64,000 bases of DNA, taken from positions 1 to 64,000 of the forward strand of contig JAQBOG010000039.1 of assembly GCA_028288165.1 (NCBI GenBank), written 5' to 3'. The notes beneath the pieces were generated by a model. The model was not told the DNA's origin, did no database searches, and saw nothing but the letters and a program-made list of their open reading frames with translations. How positions within the stretch are numbered: the stretch's first letter is position 1; every line of letters begins with the position of its first letter. Shown piece after piece: positions 15,050 through 25,258 of the stretch. The position numbers were made by a program, and so were the translations under genes. Origin of the DNA: Sphingobacteriales bacterium. Its GTDB lineage: Bacteria > Bacteroidota > Bacteroidia > Sphingobacteriales > Sphingobacteriaceae.

Positions 15050-16222
15050 TTAATTTTTTAAGGTGGAATAGAAATCATTAGCCGCTTCAGTATTGGGCAT
15101 TAATTTGTTTTTCTTCCATTGCAAAGGAACAATAGCTGGCCTGCATGTTACAGGATATTGGGTACCCATTATGCCGCGGGGATTAAAAAAGGTGGTAGAC
15201 CACCAGTTTCCATCTTTATCTTTGAATAAGTTATTATGCCCTCCTTCAAGAATGGCTGGGTAACGAGGTCCATACGGACCATAAATATGATCCGATTCCG
15301 CCACTACTACGTCGTAACTATATAAGGTCTTATCTTTTTTATCATCTCTGATATATGTGTAAGTTTTATCTGCTAGCGGAACCGACCATACAGTTTGTAC
15401 GAGTTGATATTTCCCGTGATGCTTATCCAACCAAACACCTTCTATATAGGGTTCTGGATTATACGGAGTTTCATTAAGTGTTTTAAAAGGTTCAGCAATA
15501 TCACTCAAATCTTTTTTCATTTTAGCGATATAGTGATTATGGCCAACCAGGTAAACTTCACTGTCAGTATCTTCAAAAATGCTGAGATCTATATTGTCAA
15601 AAATGGCTTTATTTTCATTTCCCTTAATGTTTCTATAAGGCCCTTCAGGTTTTCCTGATACGCTTTCAAGAACAAAAGATCCATTTCCTCCGTTTAGGCA
15701 GGCTACTAACAACCACTTTTTTTGACTTTTGATGTAATGGAGCTCCGGAGCCCAAACAGCCCGGTATATAGAATCAAGAGGGTCGCCATTTAACGATTTT
15801 GTTCCCGGTTTAATAGGCTTTCCTTTCTTTTGCCAGGAAGCAGCATCTTTATCAAATGACCAAATTAAACCCATTGCCTCCCAGGCTTTCAGGTCCTTAG
15901 ATCGCCATAAGTATAAACCATCGTTATAATCCCAGCAATGTTTTTGCCCCGGGAAAACTCTGCCCGGCGTTGCGGTTGTACCGGTAAGATAATAAAAGCC
16001 GTCAGGGCTGTAGGTTACATAAGTATCCCTCATCCAAACATCAAGTATGGGCTTTACTACAGAAGGTACGGTAAGCGATTGATTTCCGACAGGTGCAACC
16101 GGATTACTATAAGCTTTTTGTGAGCCCGCATTGTTTTTTTGTTGTGCACAAGCAGTTGTAAAAAATGCAAGCAGCAGTAAACCGGTAATGGTCTTTATTT
16201 TGTTAAAATAGTTAATTAACAT
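15050..16222 (-). CDS. GH43-family glycoside hydrolase, lipoprotein
   Basis: The 390-residue protein has a lipoprotein signal (FFTTAC, C25), so it is probably surface or periplasmic. GH43-type features are the base Asp in WMRDTYVTYSPDGFYYL, WAPELHYI near residue 149, NIDLSIFEDTDSEVYLVG with the modulating Asp, and the acid Glu in PYIEGVWL. A late TQYPVTCRPAIVPLQW segment is typical of one-domain members. It differs clearly from the other GH43 protein of the locus, so the two probably attack different linkages. It follows the GH5-like gene by 40 bases. Confidence 0.83.
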   Translation of the reverse strand: MLINYFNKIKTITGLLLLAFFTTACAQQKNNAGSQKAYSNPVAPVGNQSLTVPSVVKPILDVWMRDTYVTYSPDGFYYLTGTTATPGRVFPGQKHCWDYNDGLYLWRSKDLKAWEAMGLIWSFDKDAASWQKKGKPIKPGTKSLNGDPLDSIYRAVWAPELHYIKSQKKWLLVACLNGGNGSFVLESVSGKPEGPYRNIKGNENKAIFDNIDLSIFEDTDSEVYLVGHNHYIAKMKKDLSDIAEPFKTLNETPYNPEPYIEGVWLDKHHGKYQLVQTVWSVPLADKTYTYIRDDKKDKTLYSYDVVVAESDHIYGPYGPRYPAILEGGHNNLFKDKDGNWWSTTFFNPRGIMGTQYPVTCRPAIVPLQWKKNKLMPNTEAANDFYSTLKN

Positions 16223-16262
16223 AATTGATATTTTATACTGATGTGCGATGACATATCGAAAA

Positions 16263-17321
16263 TTATTCTTTACCTGTTAATTGTTTGATTGCCTGAATTT
16301 CAGTTGTGCTAAATGGGGTACCATCTTTTCTTAAAATATCATGAAACCACAGTACTGGCTCCTTGCCGCTAGGTATCGGAGTGTCCCATGCGTAGATGGT
16401 ATTGGTTTTACCGGCTACAAATCCCCAATTAATAGCACCAATATTTTCTTTTTTGAGTAAAGGCATTATGTTGGTAAAAAGGCTGCCGTTTCTGCGTGCC
16501 ATGTATTCGCTGCAAATTATTGGACGGTTGTACTTCTTTAATTCCTTTATTTCATTGATATGATTATCTATGTAAGCATAATTGTGGTAGGTAATTATAT
16601 CCGAGTTTTCTAGCTGAAATTGGTTTAATTCTTTAAATTTCTCGCCCTTATTCCAGATGGCAGCAGTAACAGGTTGTACAACCTGAACGGCTCTTGCCCA
16701 AGCAAACACTGCTTTTAATAAAGGCAGGCTTTTTTCAAAATTTTTATTGTTTCCTGGCTCATTATAAAGGTCCCATGCTAAAATTCGTTGATCATCTTTA
16801 AATGTTTCCATCACATCTGTCACGTAATTTTCTAAGACCTTTAAAGAATCTGGGTGGGAGTAAATCATGGTTCCGGGATCTCTTACCCAGCCGCTGTTAT
16901 GTACGCCTACTTTTGGTTCCGGCTGTTTGCCGGGAGCATAAGTATCATTCCAGCAATCATCGAAAAATACCAGTATGGTTTTTATTCCATGTTTATCAGA
17001 AATTCTTAAATAATCGTTTAAACGACTTTTAAAACCTGCTTTATCTGAGGTCCATAAAATATGATGCAGGTAAACCCGCATGGTATTGAAGCCGAGATCC
17101 TTTGCCCAGCCCAATTCTTTTTCAATAGTTTTTGGATCATAAGTGTCTTTTTGAAACATTTCCAACTGACTAATGGCTGTACTTGGTTGAAAATTGCAGC
17201 CTCTTGGCCAGGCTTGTTGCTTATACCATGTGTTTGCTTTTTCTTCTGTCCATTTTAAATGCTGTGCTTGTAAACACAGTGAAAAAAGCATAAAGATTGC
17301 GCTGAAAATGTATTTGATCAT
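16263..17321 (-). CDS. GH5-like (cellulase-fold) glycoside hydrolase
   Basis: The 352-residue protein has a signal peptide ending LCLQAQ near residue 20. The barrel shows FNTMRVYLHH (strand 2), VFFDDCWND (strand 3), the acid/base E188 in AWDLYNEPG (strand 4), TYHNY (strand 6) and the nucleophile E272 in ICSEYMARR (strand 7). This is the clan GH-A pattern, close to GH5 members often annotated as cellulase-like. The linkage cut is unknown. It lies 3' of susD after a 277-base gap containing a dispersed repeat. A decayed copy of a related gene's 3' end lies at 12189-12366. Confidence 0.85.
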   Translation of the reverse strand: MIKYIFSAIFMLFSLCLQAQHLKWTEEKANTWYKQQAWPRGCNFQPSTAISQLEMFQKDTYDPKTIEKELGWAKDLGFNTMRVYLHHILWTSDKAGFKSRLNDYLRISDKHGIKTILVFFDDCWNDTYAPGKQPEPKVGVHNSGWVRDPGTMIYSHPDSLKVLENYVTDVMETFKDDQRILAWDLYNEPGNNKNFEKSLPLLKAVFAWARAVQVVQPVTAAIWNKGEKFKELNQFQLENSDIITYHNYAYIDNHINEIKELKKYNRPIICSEYMARRNGSLFTNIMPLLKKENIGAINWGFVAGKTNTIYAWDTPIPSGKEPVLWFHDILRKDGTPFSTTEIQAIKQLTGKE

Positions 17322-17470
17322 ATCCTGAAAAATAAATTGTGACTTATAAGGAAGGCTGGTTAAGCCTTTCCTGAATAATATTTAGTTGCCTTTGTTTGAT
17401 TTTAAAATCTATTAATTAGAGCATATACAGCCCGTTTTATAGTTTTATAGCTGATGTTTTCAAACTTGGT

Positions 17471-17564
17471 GGGTTTTTGCGTTAGGGATTGCACTGAAAA
17501 TCCTTTTTGCCCTCTTCCTTCGGGCAAAAAGATTGCAAGGGAAAACCCGCCCGAACGCCCAAAC
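17471..17564 (-). repeat. Dispersed hairpin repeat, copy A
   Basis: In reverse orientation this copy carries the family's ends: TGCGTTAGGGATTG at one side and CCCGCCCGAACGCCCAAA at the other. Between them is the hairpin CTTTTTGCCC…GGGCAAAAAG. Related copies are at 33230-33320, 46237-46320 and 63531-63632. This one sits between susD and the GH5-like gene, inside the likely PUL transcript, where it could affect how much downstream RNA is made. Confidence 0.75.
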
Positions 17565-17598
17565 CTAATTTTTGAAAAAATATATAATCGAACTCAGG

Positions 17599-19074
17599 TT
17601 AGTAGCCTTTGTTCTGTATACAAAGTTTATTAGCCTGTATTTCTGATAGCGGGATTGGAAATAGAGCTTTATCAGCAGTAGCTATGCTTGCCGAAATACC
17701 TCTGGCTATGGCTGATGAAATAAAGGTGCCTTGACGAATCAGATCTTCACGACGCTTACCTTCGGAAATAAATTCCCAACCTCTTTCTCTGAAAATGGCG
17801 TCTTTAAAAGTTTCCTTAATTGGAGCATCCACTAAGGTAAGGTTTGGCAAACCAGCTCTTGTTCTTACTTGATTTATAAGAGTAAAGCATTCTGTAGTTG
17901 GAATTGAAGATAATTCGTTTAAAGCTTCTGCCCTGCACAGAAGAATATCAGCGTATCTTAATACCGGCACGTCATTACCGCTGTTATTGCCAATAGTGGT
18001 GTTATCGAAATATTTAAAACTCCTTGCATTATCTCCGGGTAGAATATTTACAGTAGCATTGCTATTATTAATGTAACTGGTACAGATTAAAGAACGTCGT
18101 TTATCGGCAGCAGCCAAGCTATTTACAAATGCCGTTCTTAAACGATATTGTGTTCCGAAGTTAGACATGGTAGGCAGGTACACAAATTCAGGTACTTGGG
18201 GTGTACTTTTGAAAGCAGGCGGCAAAGCTCCGGCCATAAACCAGTTGCCAAAATCTACTTCATTTCTGCATGGCAGTACCAACATCATTTCTTTATTATT
18301 TATCCCTTCGTTTTCTACTTTAAACAAATCTTTAAACTGATATTGGGTGGTTGTGTAATAGTTGAAATCGATTACTGTTTTAGCAGCATCTGCCGCTTTT
18401 TGCCATTGTTTAGTATTTAAATAAAACTTTGCAAGAATCCCGGTCGCATTTCCTTTATTAAAACGTCCATACGCCGCTTCCTTGCCTGGATCAGGCAAAT
18501 CTGCTACTGATTGCGTGATTTCTGTTTCGATAAAAGATTTCATTTCTTCATCTGTAGCTCTGATTAAATCTCCTGGTTGGGAAGTTGAAATTCTCAAGGG
18601 TACAGGTCCAAAAAAGTTGTATAGGATAGCATAAGATTGAGCTCTTAAAACACGTGCTTCGGCTTTGAAGAGTTTTTTGATAGCATCCGATGTTTTTACA
18701 TTGTCGATGTTTTCTATAACACCGTTAGCATCTCTGATACATCTGTAATTGGGTGCCCATATATCAGCTTGAAATGTTAATACATCTGTATTCCAGGTGA
18801 AGTTGATGATAGGAAGTAATTGGGCATTTTCTGCACCACCAGAATTAAATGCCATGTCGGTGCACATTTCTGAATCATTAATTACAAATCTGGAATTTTG
18901 TTGGGTTTGCTGTTCCGCGTAAGCAGAAAACAATAAAGATTTAATACCGTTTTCTGAAGTTAGCACATTGCCGGGAGCAAATTCAGAATTTGGCGTTACC
19001 TCTAATAATTTTTCGCAAGAAACTAAGCCAGTTGCCAGAGCTAACAGGCATATATATATAGAAATATTTTTCAT
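17599..19074 (-). CDS. SusD/RagB-family outer-membrane glycan-binding lipoprotein
   Basis: The 491-residue protein has a lipoprotein signal (ATGLVSC, C20). It then shows typical SusD features: KLLEVTPNSEF, the TPR-like RVLRAQSYAILYNFFGPVPL near residue 140, the DVPVLRYADILLCRAEALNEL block near 363, and the C-terminal RERGWEFISEGKRREDLIR with a final IPLSEI. SusD proteins bind the target glycan at the cell surface and pass it to SusC. It follows susC by 100 bases. Binding specificity cannot be read from the sequence. Confidence 0.95.
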   Translation of the reverse strand: MKNISIYICLLALATGLVSCEKLLEVTPNSEFAPGNVLTSENGIKSLLFSAYAEQQTQQNSRFVINDSEMCTDMAFNSGGAENAQLLPIINFTWNTDVLTFQADIWAPNYRCIRDANGVIENIDNVKTSDAIKKLFKAEARVLRAQSYAILYNFFGPVPLRISTSQPGDLIRATDEEMKSFIETEITQSVADLPDPGKEAAYGRFNKGNATGILAKFYLNTKQWQKAADAAKTVIDFNYYTTTQYQFKDLFKVENEGINNKEMMLVLPCRNEVDFGNWFMAGALPPAFKSTPQVPEFVYLPTMSNFGTQYRLRTAFVNSLAAADKRRSLICTSYINNSNATVNILPGDNARSFKYFDNTTIGNNSGNDVPVLRYADILLCRAEALNELSSIPTTECFTLINQVRTRAGLPNLTLVDAPIKETFKDAIFRERGWEFISEGKRREDLIRQGTFISSAIARGISASIATADKALFPIPLSEIQANKLCIQNKGY

Positions 19075-19174
19075 TAGAATATAATTTTATTTTTAATGGT
19101 TATGAAGCTTGCATGAGCTTGTTTATTTCGGTTTGTAAGCCGTAAGCTCATGCAGGTTTCATTTTATTTTTAGA

Positions 19175-22100
19175 TTAAAACTGAATGTTAATTCCGCCAG
19201 TAAAGGTTTTGGTTAAAGGATAGGAGTTATAATCAACCCTTAAAATATCGTCGCCATTTGCGTTTACTGCAGGGTCTACACCAGAGTATTTAGTGAACGT
19301 GTACAGATTCTGCCCGTTGATAAACACTGTTGCATTATTGATGAATTTATTTTTAGGAAGTGGTAAGTTGTAAGCTAGTCTGATAGACTGAAGCCTTAGA
19401 TATGAAGCATCTTCCACTGTTTTATTAGTAATTCTTCTGGCACCCTGAACGTCTCCCGGCATAAAAGAAGGATACTCTGTACTGGGATTGGTTGGTGTCC
19501 ATCTGTTCAGGTACAAATCGGCTAATTTGTTTCTTCTGAAATCTACTGCATAATAAGAATCAACTAAACTGCTGTTTAACATTTTAGCTCCGTGTGAACC
19601 CTCTAGAAATACAGAAAGAGATAAGTCTTTATAACTGACGTTTGTATTAAAGCCGTAATAAAAATTAGGAAGAGAGTTGCCAAGAATTACTCTGTCATCA
19701 GCATTAATTAATTTATTTCCGTCCAGATCCCTGTATTTAAGATCTCCTGGCCTTACTCCGGCTTGTGCGCTTGAGAAATCATCACCTGTTTGCCATATAC
19801 CATCAACTATGTAACCGTAAAAAGAACCCATGGATTCACCCGGTTTGAGGATACTGTATTCGCCAATGTTGCCAGGTCCGGTTCCTATAAACTGGGGTAC
19901 GGTTCCTAAACTAAGAATTTCATTTTTTAATGTGGTGATGTTAAAATTTGCATCAAATTTAAAATCCTTACCATCTACAATACTACCGTTTAGGGCAAAT
20001 TCCCAACCTGAGTTTCTCATACTACCAACATTTTCTGTTCTTGACGAAAAACCAGAACTTATTGGTTGCGGTACATTGTATAAAAGATTGGAAGTTTTTC
20101 TGTTATAATAATCCAGACTTCCTTTGATTCTTGACTTGATCAAACCAAAATCAAATCCCAAATCAACTTGTTGGGCAGATTCCCATTGTAAAGCAGAATT
20201 TGAACTACGTGACGGAGCTAAAGTGCTTGCTCTTTGTCCATTAAAAACAGCATCTCTTCCACCGGAATAAGTAGTAAAATAAAGATAATTGCTGTTGGGT
20301 TGATTTCCGATCGCTCCATAACTTGCTCTCAGTTTTAAATCATCGATAAAATTGTTGTCTTTTAAGAAATTCTCCTGTTTAATTTTCCACGCCACAGCAG
20401 CCGAAGGGAAGTAACCAAACCTGTTCTCCGGTCCAAATCTTGCCGATCCATCAGCCCTTATAGAGACGGTAAATAAATATTTATCTAAAAGCGAGTAATT
20501 GATTCTACCCAAATAAGATAATAGTATGTTTTCCTGCACACCGCTGCCCACTCCATTTAATATAGCACTACCGGAACCTAATGCGTAATACGTTAAATCT
20601 GGTAAGGCAAATGAGCGTGCGTTGGCAACCAATGAACTGGACGTGTAACGTTCATAAGTAGAACCGGCTACCGCAGATATTTTATGGATGCCAAAAGTTT
20701 TATTATAGTTTAATGTACCTTCAAGCAAGTAATAACCACGTTTGCCATCTCTCACATCCGCATAACCTCCGTAAGATGCTCCGGTTAATGTAGATGGATC
20801 TATCCAAAAAGATCTTTGTGAATTATTAAAATCTGCTCCTACCCTTACTTTGGCAGATAATGACGGAATAAAGAAATATTCTGCGAACATATTACCAAAT
20901 GTGCGATAGGTATCACCAATAGAATACTGGCCATTAATTACCGCTAAAGGATTATCCATGGGCGCCATTAAGGAGGATCTGAAATAAGACCCATCTGTAT
21001 TGTAAGCCGGCTCGGTTGGGTCATAATTCTGAGCCATATATAATGCGCTCGCATTGTCATTTAAACCAGTTCCGTTGGCATTATAGTTATCTCTGATATA
21101 GGCTGTGCTGAGGTTTATACCAACGCTGTATTTAGATGGTACACTCGTTTCAACATTTACTTTTGCATTGTATCTTGTGGTCCCGGAATTAAGCATAACT
21201 CCATCCTGATCAAAATAACCTGCGGAAATATAAAATTTTGTATTGCTTGCGCCACCGCTAAAAGAAATATCATGTGATTGTATAGCCGCATTTTTTAATA
21301 ATAATTTCTGCCAGTCTGTATTATAGTTTGTTCCTGTAACTGGTATATAACTAGTTGTATTTAGATTACCGTCTGCAATCATGCCATTGATGGCGGAAGT
21401 ATACTCCTCCCCAGTCATAAAGCTTTGGGTATTAGCTATATCCTGTTGTCCATAAGTAGCATTATAGTTAACGGCAATTTTACCTGTTTTCCCCTTTTTT
21501 GTTGTAATCAAAACTACACCATTAGCTCCACGGGAACCATAAATGGCAGTTGCTGAAGCATCTTTTAAAATTTCAATTGAAGCAATGTCTGATGGATTTA
21601 AAGCATTAAGAGGCGACCTATTATTAGGGTTACTGGTGGCACCGCCTGTACTAGCCGATCCAATAGCCACTCCATCATTAACCGGCATACCATCAATAAC
21701 ATACAATGGGGCATTATTACCAGTAATTGATGTAATACCTCGTATTTGTACACTCATAGCAGCACCAGGTTCGCCACTTTTTTGATAAATCTGAACACCT
21801 GGTGTCCGGCCTTGTAATGCCTGTTGTAAATTAATATTAGAACCTTTTGTAAGATCATCTGCTTTTATCGAAGCTACAGCCCCTGTTACATCGCTTTTCC
21901 TTACATTTCCATAACCTATTACCACTACCTCCTCTAAGGCTTTGTTTGCTGATTCTAGTGTTACGTTTAAACTTGTTCTTCCATTTAAACTTATTTCTTG
22001 AGGAGCATAGCCCAGGTATTTAAATATTAAAACAGGATTTGAAGTATTTACTGTTAAAGAATATTTTCCGTTAACATCGGTAGTGGTCGCATTATTTGCA

Positions 22101-22267
22101 TTTTTTACAGCTATACTAACCCCTATAAGAGGCTGGCCTCCTGTATCGGAAACTTTGCCCGTTACGCTGGTTTGCTGGGCATATAAGGTACCTGACAAGA
22201 CAGTACATAAAACCGTAATCAGGTATTTTAGCTTATTGCTAAGCCGTTGAGTAATTAATTGGTTCAT
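19175..22267 (-). CDS. SusC/RagA-family TonB-dependent transporter
   Basis: The 1030-residue protein has a signal peptide, then a carboxypeptidase-regulatory-like domain (VTGKVSDTGGQPLIGVSI, about residues 35-110). The TonB box region and plug follow (VVVIGYGNVRKSDVTGAV near 117, LYVIDGMPVNDG near 190, SIEILKDASATAIYGSRGANGVVLITTKKG near 232). A 22-strand barrel ends in GGINIQF. It imports oligosaccharides across the outer membrane together with SusD, using TonB energy. In this locus it is not the first gene: a sulfatase and a GH-A-like gene precede it, with only 36 bases before its start. Confidence 0.96.
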   Translation of the reverse strand: MNQLITQRLSNKLKYLITVLCTVLSGTLYAQQTSVTGKVSDTGGQPLIGVSIAVKNANNATTTDVNGKYSLTVNTSNPVLIFKYLGYAPQEISLNGRTSLNVTLESANKALEEVVVIGYGNVRKSDVTGAVASIKADDLTKGSNINLQQALQGRTPGVQIYQKSGEPGAAMSVQIRGITSITGNNAPLYVIDGMPVNDGVAIGSASTGGATSNPNNRSPLNALNPSDIASIEILKDASATAIYGSRGANGVVLITTKKGKTGKIAVNYNATYGQQDIANTQSFMTGEEYTSAINGMIADGNLNTTSYIPVTGTNYNTDWQKLLLKNAAIQSHDISFSGGASNTKFYISAGYFDQDGVMLNSGTTRYNAKVNVETSVPSKYSVGINLSTAYIRDNYNANGTGLNDNASALYMAQNYDPTEPAYNTDGSYFRSSLMAPMDNPLAVINGQYSIGDTYRTFGNMFAEYFFIPSLSAKVRVGADFNNSQRSFWIDPSTLTGASYGGYADVRDGKRGYYLLEGTLNYNKTFGIHKISAVAGSTYERYTSSSLVANARSFALPDLTYYALGSGSAILNGVGSGVQENILLSYLGRINYSLLDKYLFTVSIRADGSARFGPENRFGYFPSAAVAWKIKQENFLKDNNFIDDLKLRASYGAIGNQPNSNYLYFTTYSGGRDAVFNGQRASTLAPSRSSNSALQWESAQQVDLGFDFGLIKSRIKGSLDYYNRKTSNLLYNVPQPISSGFSSRTENVGSMRNSGWEFALNGSIVDGKDFKFDANFNITTLKNEILSLGTVPQFIGTGPGNIGEYSILKPGESMGSFYGYIVDGIWQTGDDFSSAQAGVRPGDLKYRDLDGNKLINADDRVILGNSLPNFYYGFNTNVSYKDLSLSVFLEGSHGAKMLNSSLVDSYYAVDFRRNKLADLYLNRWTPTNPSTEYPSFMPGDVQGARRITNKTVEDASYLRLQSIRLAYNLPLPKNKFINNATVFINGQNLYTFTKYSGVDPAVNANGDDILRVDYNSYPLTKTFTGGINIQF

Positions 22268-22303
22268 TTTAATTTAATTTAGTTTATAGTTTTGGTGGGA
22301 TAA

Positions 22304-23530
22304 TTAGTTGCAGGGATTTTCGTCATTTACTATTTGTATAAACTGGTCTAGAAAACTATAGGATTTTTGGCTCCTTCCGTTTAGCAGTTCTACCGAGCGA
22401 TTCATAAACAATCCATTTAATACCCAAGGATCTGTATTAACTGTAAAATCTGTGTTTAATGGGTATGATTGCCTTAGTGCGTAAAATGTCAGGAAAACAT
22501 TTCCGGTGGTTTTAAAGATATTATAGGAGGCACATAAATAAGACTTTCTGTTTTCCAGATAAGGTGAATTTTGCCAAAATGCATACCACTCCTCTGCCGG
22601 CCTTGGATTCTTTAAAGCATAATCTATATACTGGTAATTTTGGGTTAGGCCAGCCGGAGGAAGAAAAATTCTATCTGTTGTACTGGCATTAGCAGCTGTT
22701 ATAAATGCGGGTGATATGACAATGTCATTATTATTCCTCCATTGTTTCATTAAAGAAAATTCTGTCACCAGCATTTTCTGATCTTCTCTTATTCTTTGCT
22801 TTGCAAAATTAAGGGCCGCAATCATTTCTTCATTTATGCCATGATGTATATGAAGGTCTACGCCGGCTATATAAGGTGTAGCTTTGGCAAAAGCTAATAA
22901 ATTGGTATAACCAGCATTGGTTTGCCTGTCGGTTAAATAAAGGTTATCAAACGACCCAAGAAATATCGGTTTTGCTATGCTATTAATAGAGAAATAATTC
23001 CGTGTTTTTTCGCAGGCCGCTTTGTAAAAACTATTTAGAGGCTCATTCCAGTCTGACTGTTCTGCTTCTATAAAAGGTTCATTGCCTACTATAATTACAT
23101 CTGTATAAGGCATCACCTTTGCTAGCAACGGCTGTATGAAATTTAAGTAGTTTGCCCAGTCTGCGCTATTTTGAGCGGGAAAGCCATGTTTCTTAAAATT
23201 GAATTTTAAGCTCAAAACTGTTTTGTAACCTTTTGATTTTAACTGATTAAAGGCTGCAATTTTTGCGTCAGAATTTAATGTGCCCGCTTTATAGATATCT
23301 ATTACTTCAATAAAGCATCGTACCCATTTTGTTTTGCTATCTGCCAAATCCTGGTAATCGGTTACATCAGCCTGCTCATTTAAATTAATACCCATTTTAT
23401 AACTGTAGTCAATATCAACGGGGAGAATTATTTCAGGATTTTTTATAGTTATTTCTGATTTATCCTCCTTACAGGAATTAAACAAGCCTACAAGAAATAC
23501 AAGCATGCAAACAAGTTGTAGCTTTTTCAT
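22304..23530 (-). CDS. Putative clan GH-A-type glycoside hydrolase, lipoprotein, family not recognised
   Basis: The 408-residue protein has a lipoprotein signal (GLFNSC, C20). The likely catalytic carboxylates are E151 in IIVGNEPF and E257 in MLVTEFSLM, with VDLHIHHG between them. FNFKKHG near residue 111 matches the basic stretch of the paralogue at 13885-15045, and the C-terminal parts share a W-rich pattern (EEWYAFW here, QQWEEMF there) and a final W-LN-LF motif. So the locus encodes two divergent members of one unplaced family, here lipid anchored. It lies between the first sulfatase and susC, suggesting early action at the surface. Confidence 0.72.
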   Translation of the reverse strand: MKKLQLVCMLVFLVGLFNSCKEDKSEITIKNPEIILPVDIDYSYKMGINLNEQADVTDYQDLADSKTKWVRCFIEVIDIYKAGTLNSDAKIAAFNQLKSKGYKTVLSLKFNFKKHGFPAQNSADWANYLNFIQPLLAKVMPYTDVIIVGNEPFIEAEQSDWNEPLNSFYKAACEKTRNYFSINSIAKPIFLGSFDNLYLTDRQTNAGYTNLLAFAKATPYIAGVDLHIHHGINEEMIAALNFAKQRIREDQKMLVTEFSLMKQWRNNNDIVISPAFITAANASTTDRIFLPPAGLTQNYQYIDYALKNPRPAEEWYAFWQNSPYLENRKSYLCASYNIFKTTGNVFLTFYALRQSYPLNTDFTVNTDPWVLNGLFMNRSVELLNGRSQKSYSFLDQFIQIVNDENPCN

Positions 23531-23548
23531 TTTTACAGAAGATTATAA

Positions 23549-25258
23549 TTAGTGGTTGTTTATATTGGCTTGTGGCTTAGGAAACACAACATATTTGTTA
23601 GCAAGCTGATTCCATTTCAGTTGCATTTGGTTTACTTTTTCAGGAAATTTTGCAGCCAGGTTACTTGTTTCAGAACGGTCTTCTGCGAGATTGTATAATT
23701 CCCACTTCTCTTTTGCGTCCACTTTAACAATCTTCCAATCACCTTGTCTTAAAGCTGCTGCACCATTATGTTCCCAAAATAATTCGTCATGGAGCTGATC
23801 CGTTATTTTTCCTGTAAAGACAGGAATAAGGCTTTTACCAGGAGTAGGCGTTATTGTATTTCCTTCAAAAGTACCGGGATATTTAGCTCCTGAAATATCT
23901 AAACAGGTAGCCATTAAATCGATAACATGCGCAGGGACTTTATTAACCGCTTTTTGAGCTTTTATCATTTTTGGCCAATAAGCTATAAATGGAGTAGAAA
24001 TTCCTCCTTCATGTTCCTTTGATTTCCAATATCTGAATGGCGTACAGGAAACATTCGCCCACTGTGGCCCAATACCAGCATGTGTATTTTGTGGTCCCGG
24101 AAGAACGTCTTTATTTACAGGAAAACTTATTTTTTCTCCATTTCTGGTTGTTCCTGACCTGTCGAACCCCGGACCAAATATCTCGGGCCTTTCTGCACTG
24201 GCACCATTATCAGACAAGAACATAATGAGTGTGTTCTCTAATTCGCCTGTTCTTTTTAACTCGTTAATCAGTTTACCAACGTTTTGGTCTAAACAATCTA
24301 CCATTGCTGCATGTACTGCCATAGCTCTGGCATCCCATACCGAATCTTTATTGCTTCCCCATTCTTTTTGAGAAAACATAAACTGAGATAAAGCCACTTT
24401 TTCAGGGTCTATTAAACCCAATTTTATCATCTTTTGATATCGTTGTTCTCGAATATATTCCCAGCCTTTTTTATAAGTATTTTCATATTTTTTGATATCT
24501 TTTTCTAGTGCCTGCAAAGGCCAATGAGGAGCAGTAAAAGCCACATACATAAAGAAAGGAGCCTTTTTTGCAGAAAACTGTCTGATATATGCGGCAGATG
24601 AATCGCCTATGGCATTTGTAAAATAGAAGTCTTTAGGAACATTTTTTACAGGAGTGGTTCCGTTAACAAGAGAAAATGGATCAAAGTAATCTACAACTCC
24701 CCAAATATTTCCATAGTATTTCTGAAAACCTTTATGAGTTGGATAAGACAAGGTATCTCCAAAATCTTTATCCAGTATTTTATGATCTAACCATTGAAGC
24801 TGCTTCTCTGCATCGGGTAAGGGCTGTGTCTCTGAAATGTGCCATTTGCCAACCATCCCAGTTTGATAACCCTCATTTTTTAATAACTGGGCTATTGTGA
24901 CCGTATTTGATGTTAAAGAGCCTCGGTATCCTGGTTGCTTTTGATCGGTGGTCATATTTCCGATACCTGCTGTATGCGGGTAAAGACCAGTTAGTAATGA
25001 GGCACGTGTGGGACAACATCTGCTGGCATTATAGAAACTGTTCATCCTTAAACCGCCATTTGCTAGCAAGTCGAGATTTGGTGTATTTATTTCTCCGCCA
25101 TAACATCCAAGATCAGAGTATCCTGAATCATCGGCCAGTATTATAATAATGTTGGGCTTGTTCTTTTTTAAAGCACTAGTTTGTGCACTAGAATATTTAC
25201 TATTTACGAATAACAAAAGTAACAGTGCACCCAGGTATCTAAGATCAATTAATTTCAT
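23549..25258 (-). CDS. Sulfatase (arylsulfatase-like, S1 type), exported
   Basis: The 569-residue protein has a cleavable signal peptide (to about residue 25). The metal-site stretch is LADDSGYSDLGCYGG and the formylglycine motif is C81-C-P-T-R85 in SRCCPTRASLLTGLYPHTAG. GKWHISET lies near residue 137 and FLSDNGASAE near 343. Long inserts and the CCPTR form resemble the large arylsulfatase group. It is the first gene of the minus-strand PUL, divergent from the regulator with a 172-base shared upstream region, so it is likely to be strongly induced by the glycan. Confidence 0.93.
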   Translation of the reverse strand: MKLIDLRYLGALLLLLFVNSKYSSAQTSALKKNKPNIIIILADDSGYSDLGCYGGEINTPNLDLLANGGLRMNSFYNASRCCPTRASLLTGLYPHTAGIGNMTTDQKQPGYRGSLTSNTVTIAQLLKNEGYQTGMVGKWHISETQPLPDAEKQLQWLDHKILDKDFGDTLSYPTHKGFQKYYGNIWGVVDYFDPFSLVNGTTPVKNVPKDFYFTNAIGDSSAAYIRQFSAKKAPFFMYVAFTAPHWPLQALEKDIKKYENTYKKGWEYIREQRYQKMIKLGLIDPEKVALSQFMFSQKEWGSNKDSVWDARAMAVHAAMVDCLDQNVGKLINELKRTGELENTLIMFLSDNGASAERPEIFGPGFDRSGTTRNGEKISFPVNKDVLPGPQNTHAGIGPQWANVSCTPFRYWKSKEHEGGISTPFIAYWPKMIKAQKAVNKVPAHVIDLMATCLDISGAKYPGTFEGNTITPTPGKSLIPVFTGKITDQLHDELFWEHNGAAALRQGDWKIVKVDAKEKWELYNLAEDRSETSNLAAKFPEKVNQMQLKWNQLANKYVVFPKPQANINNH

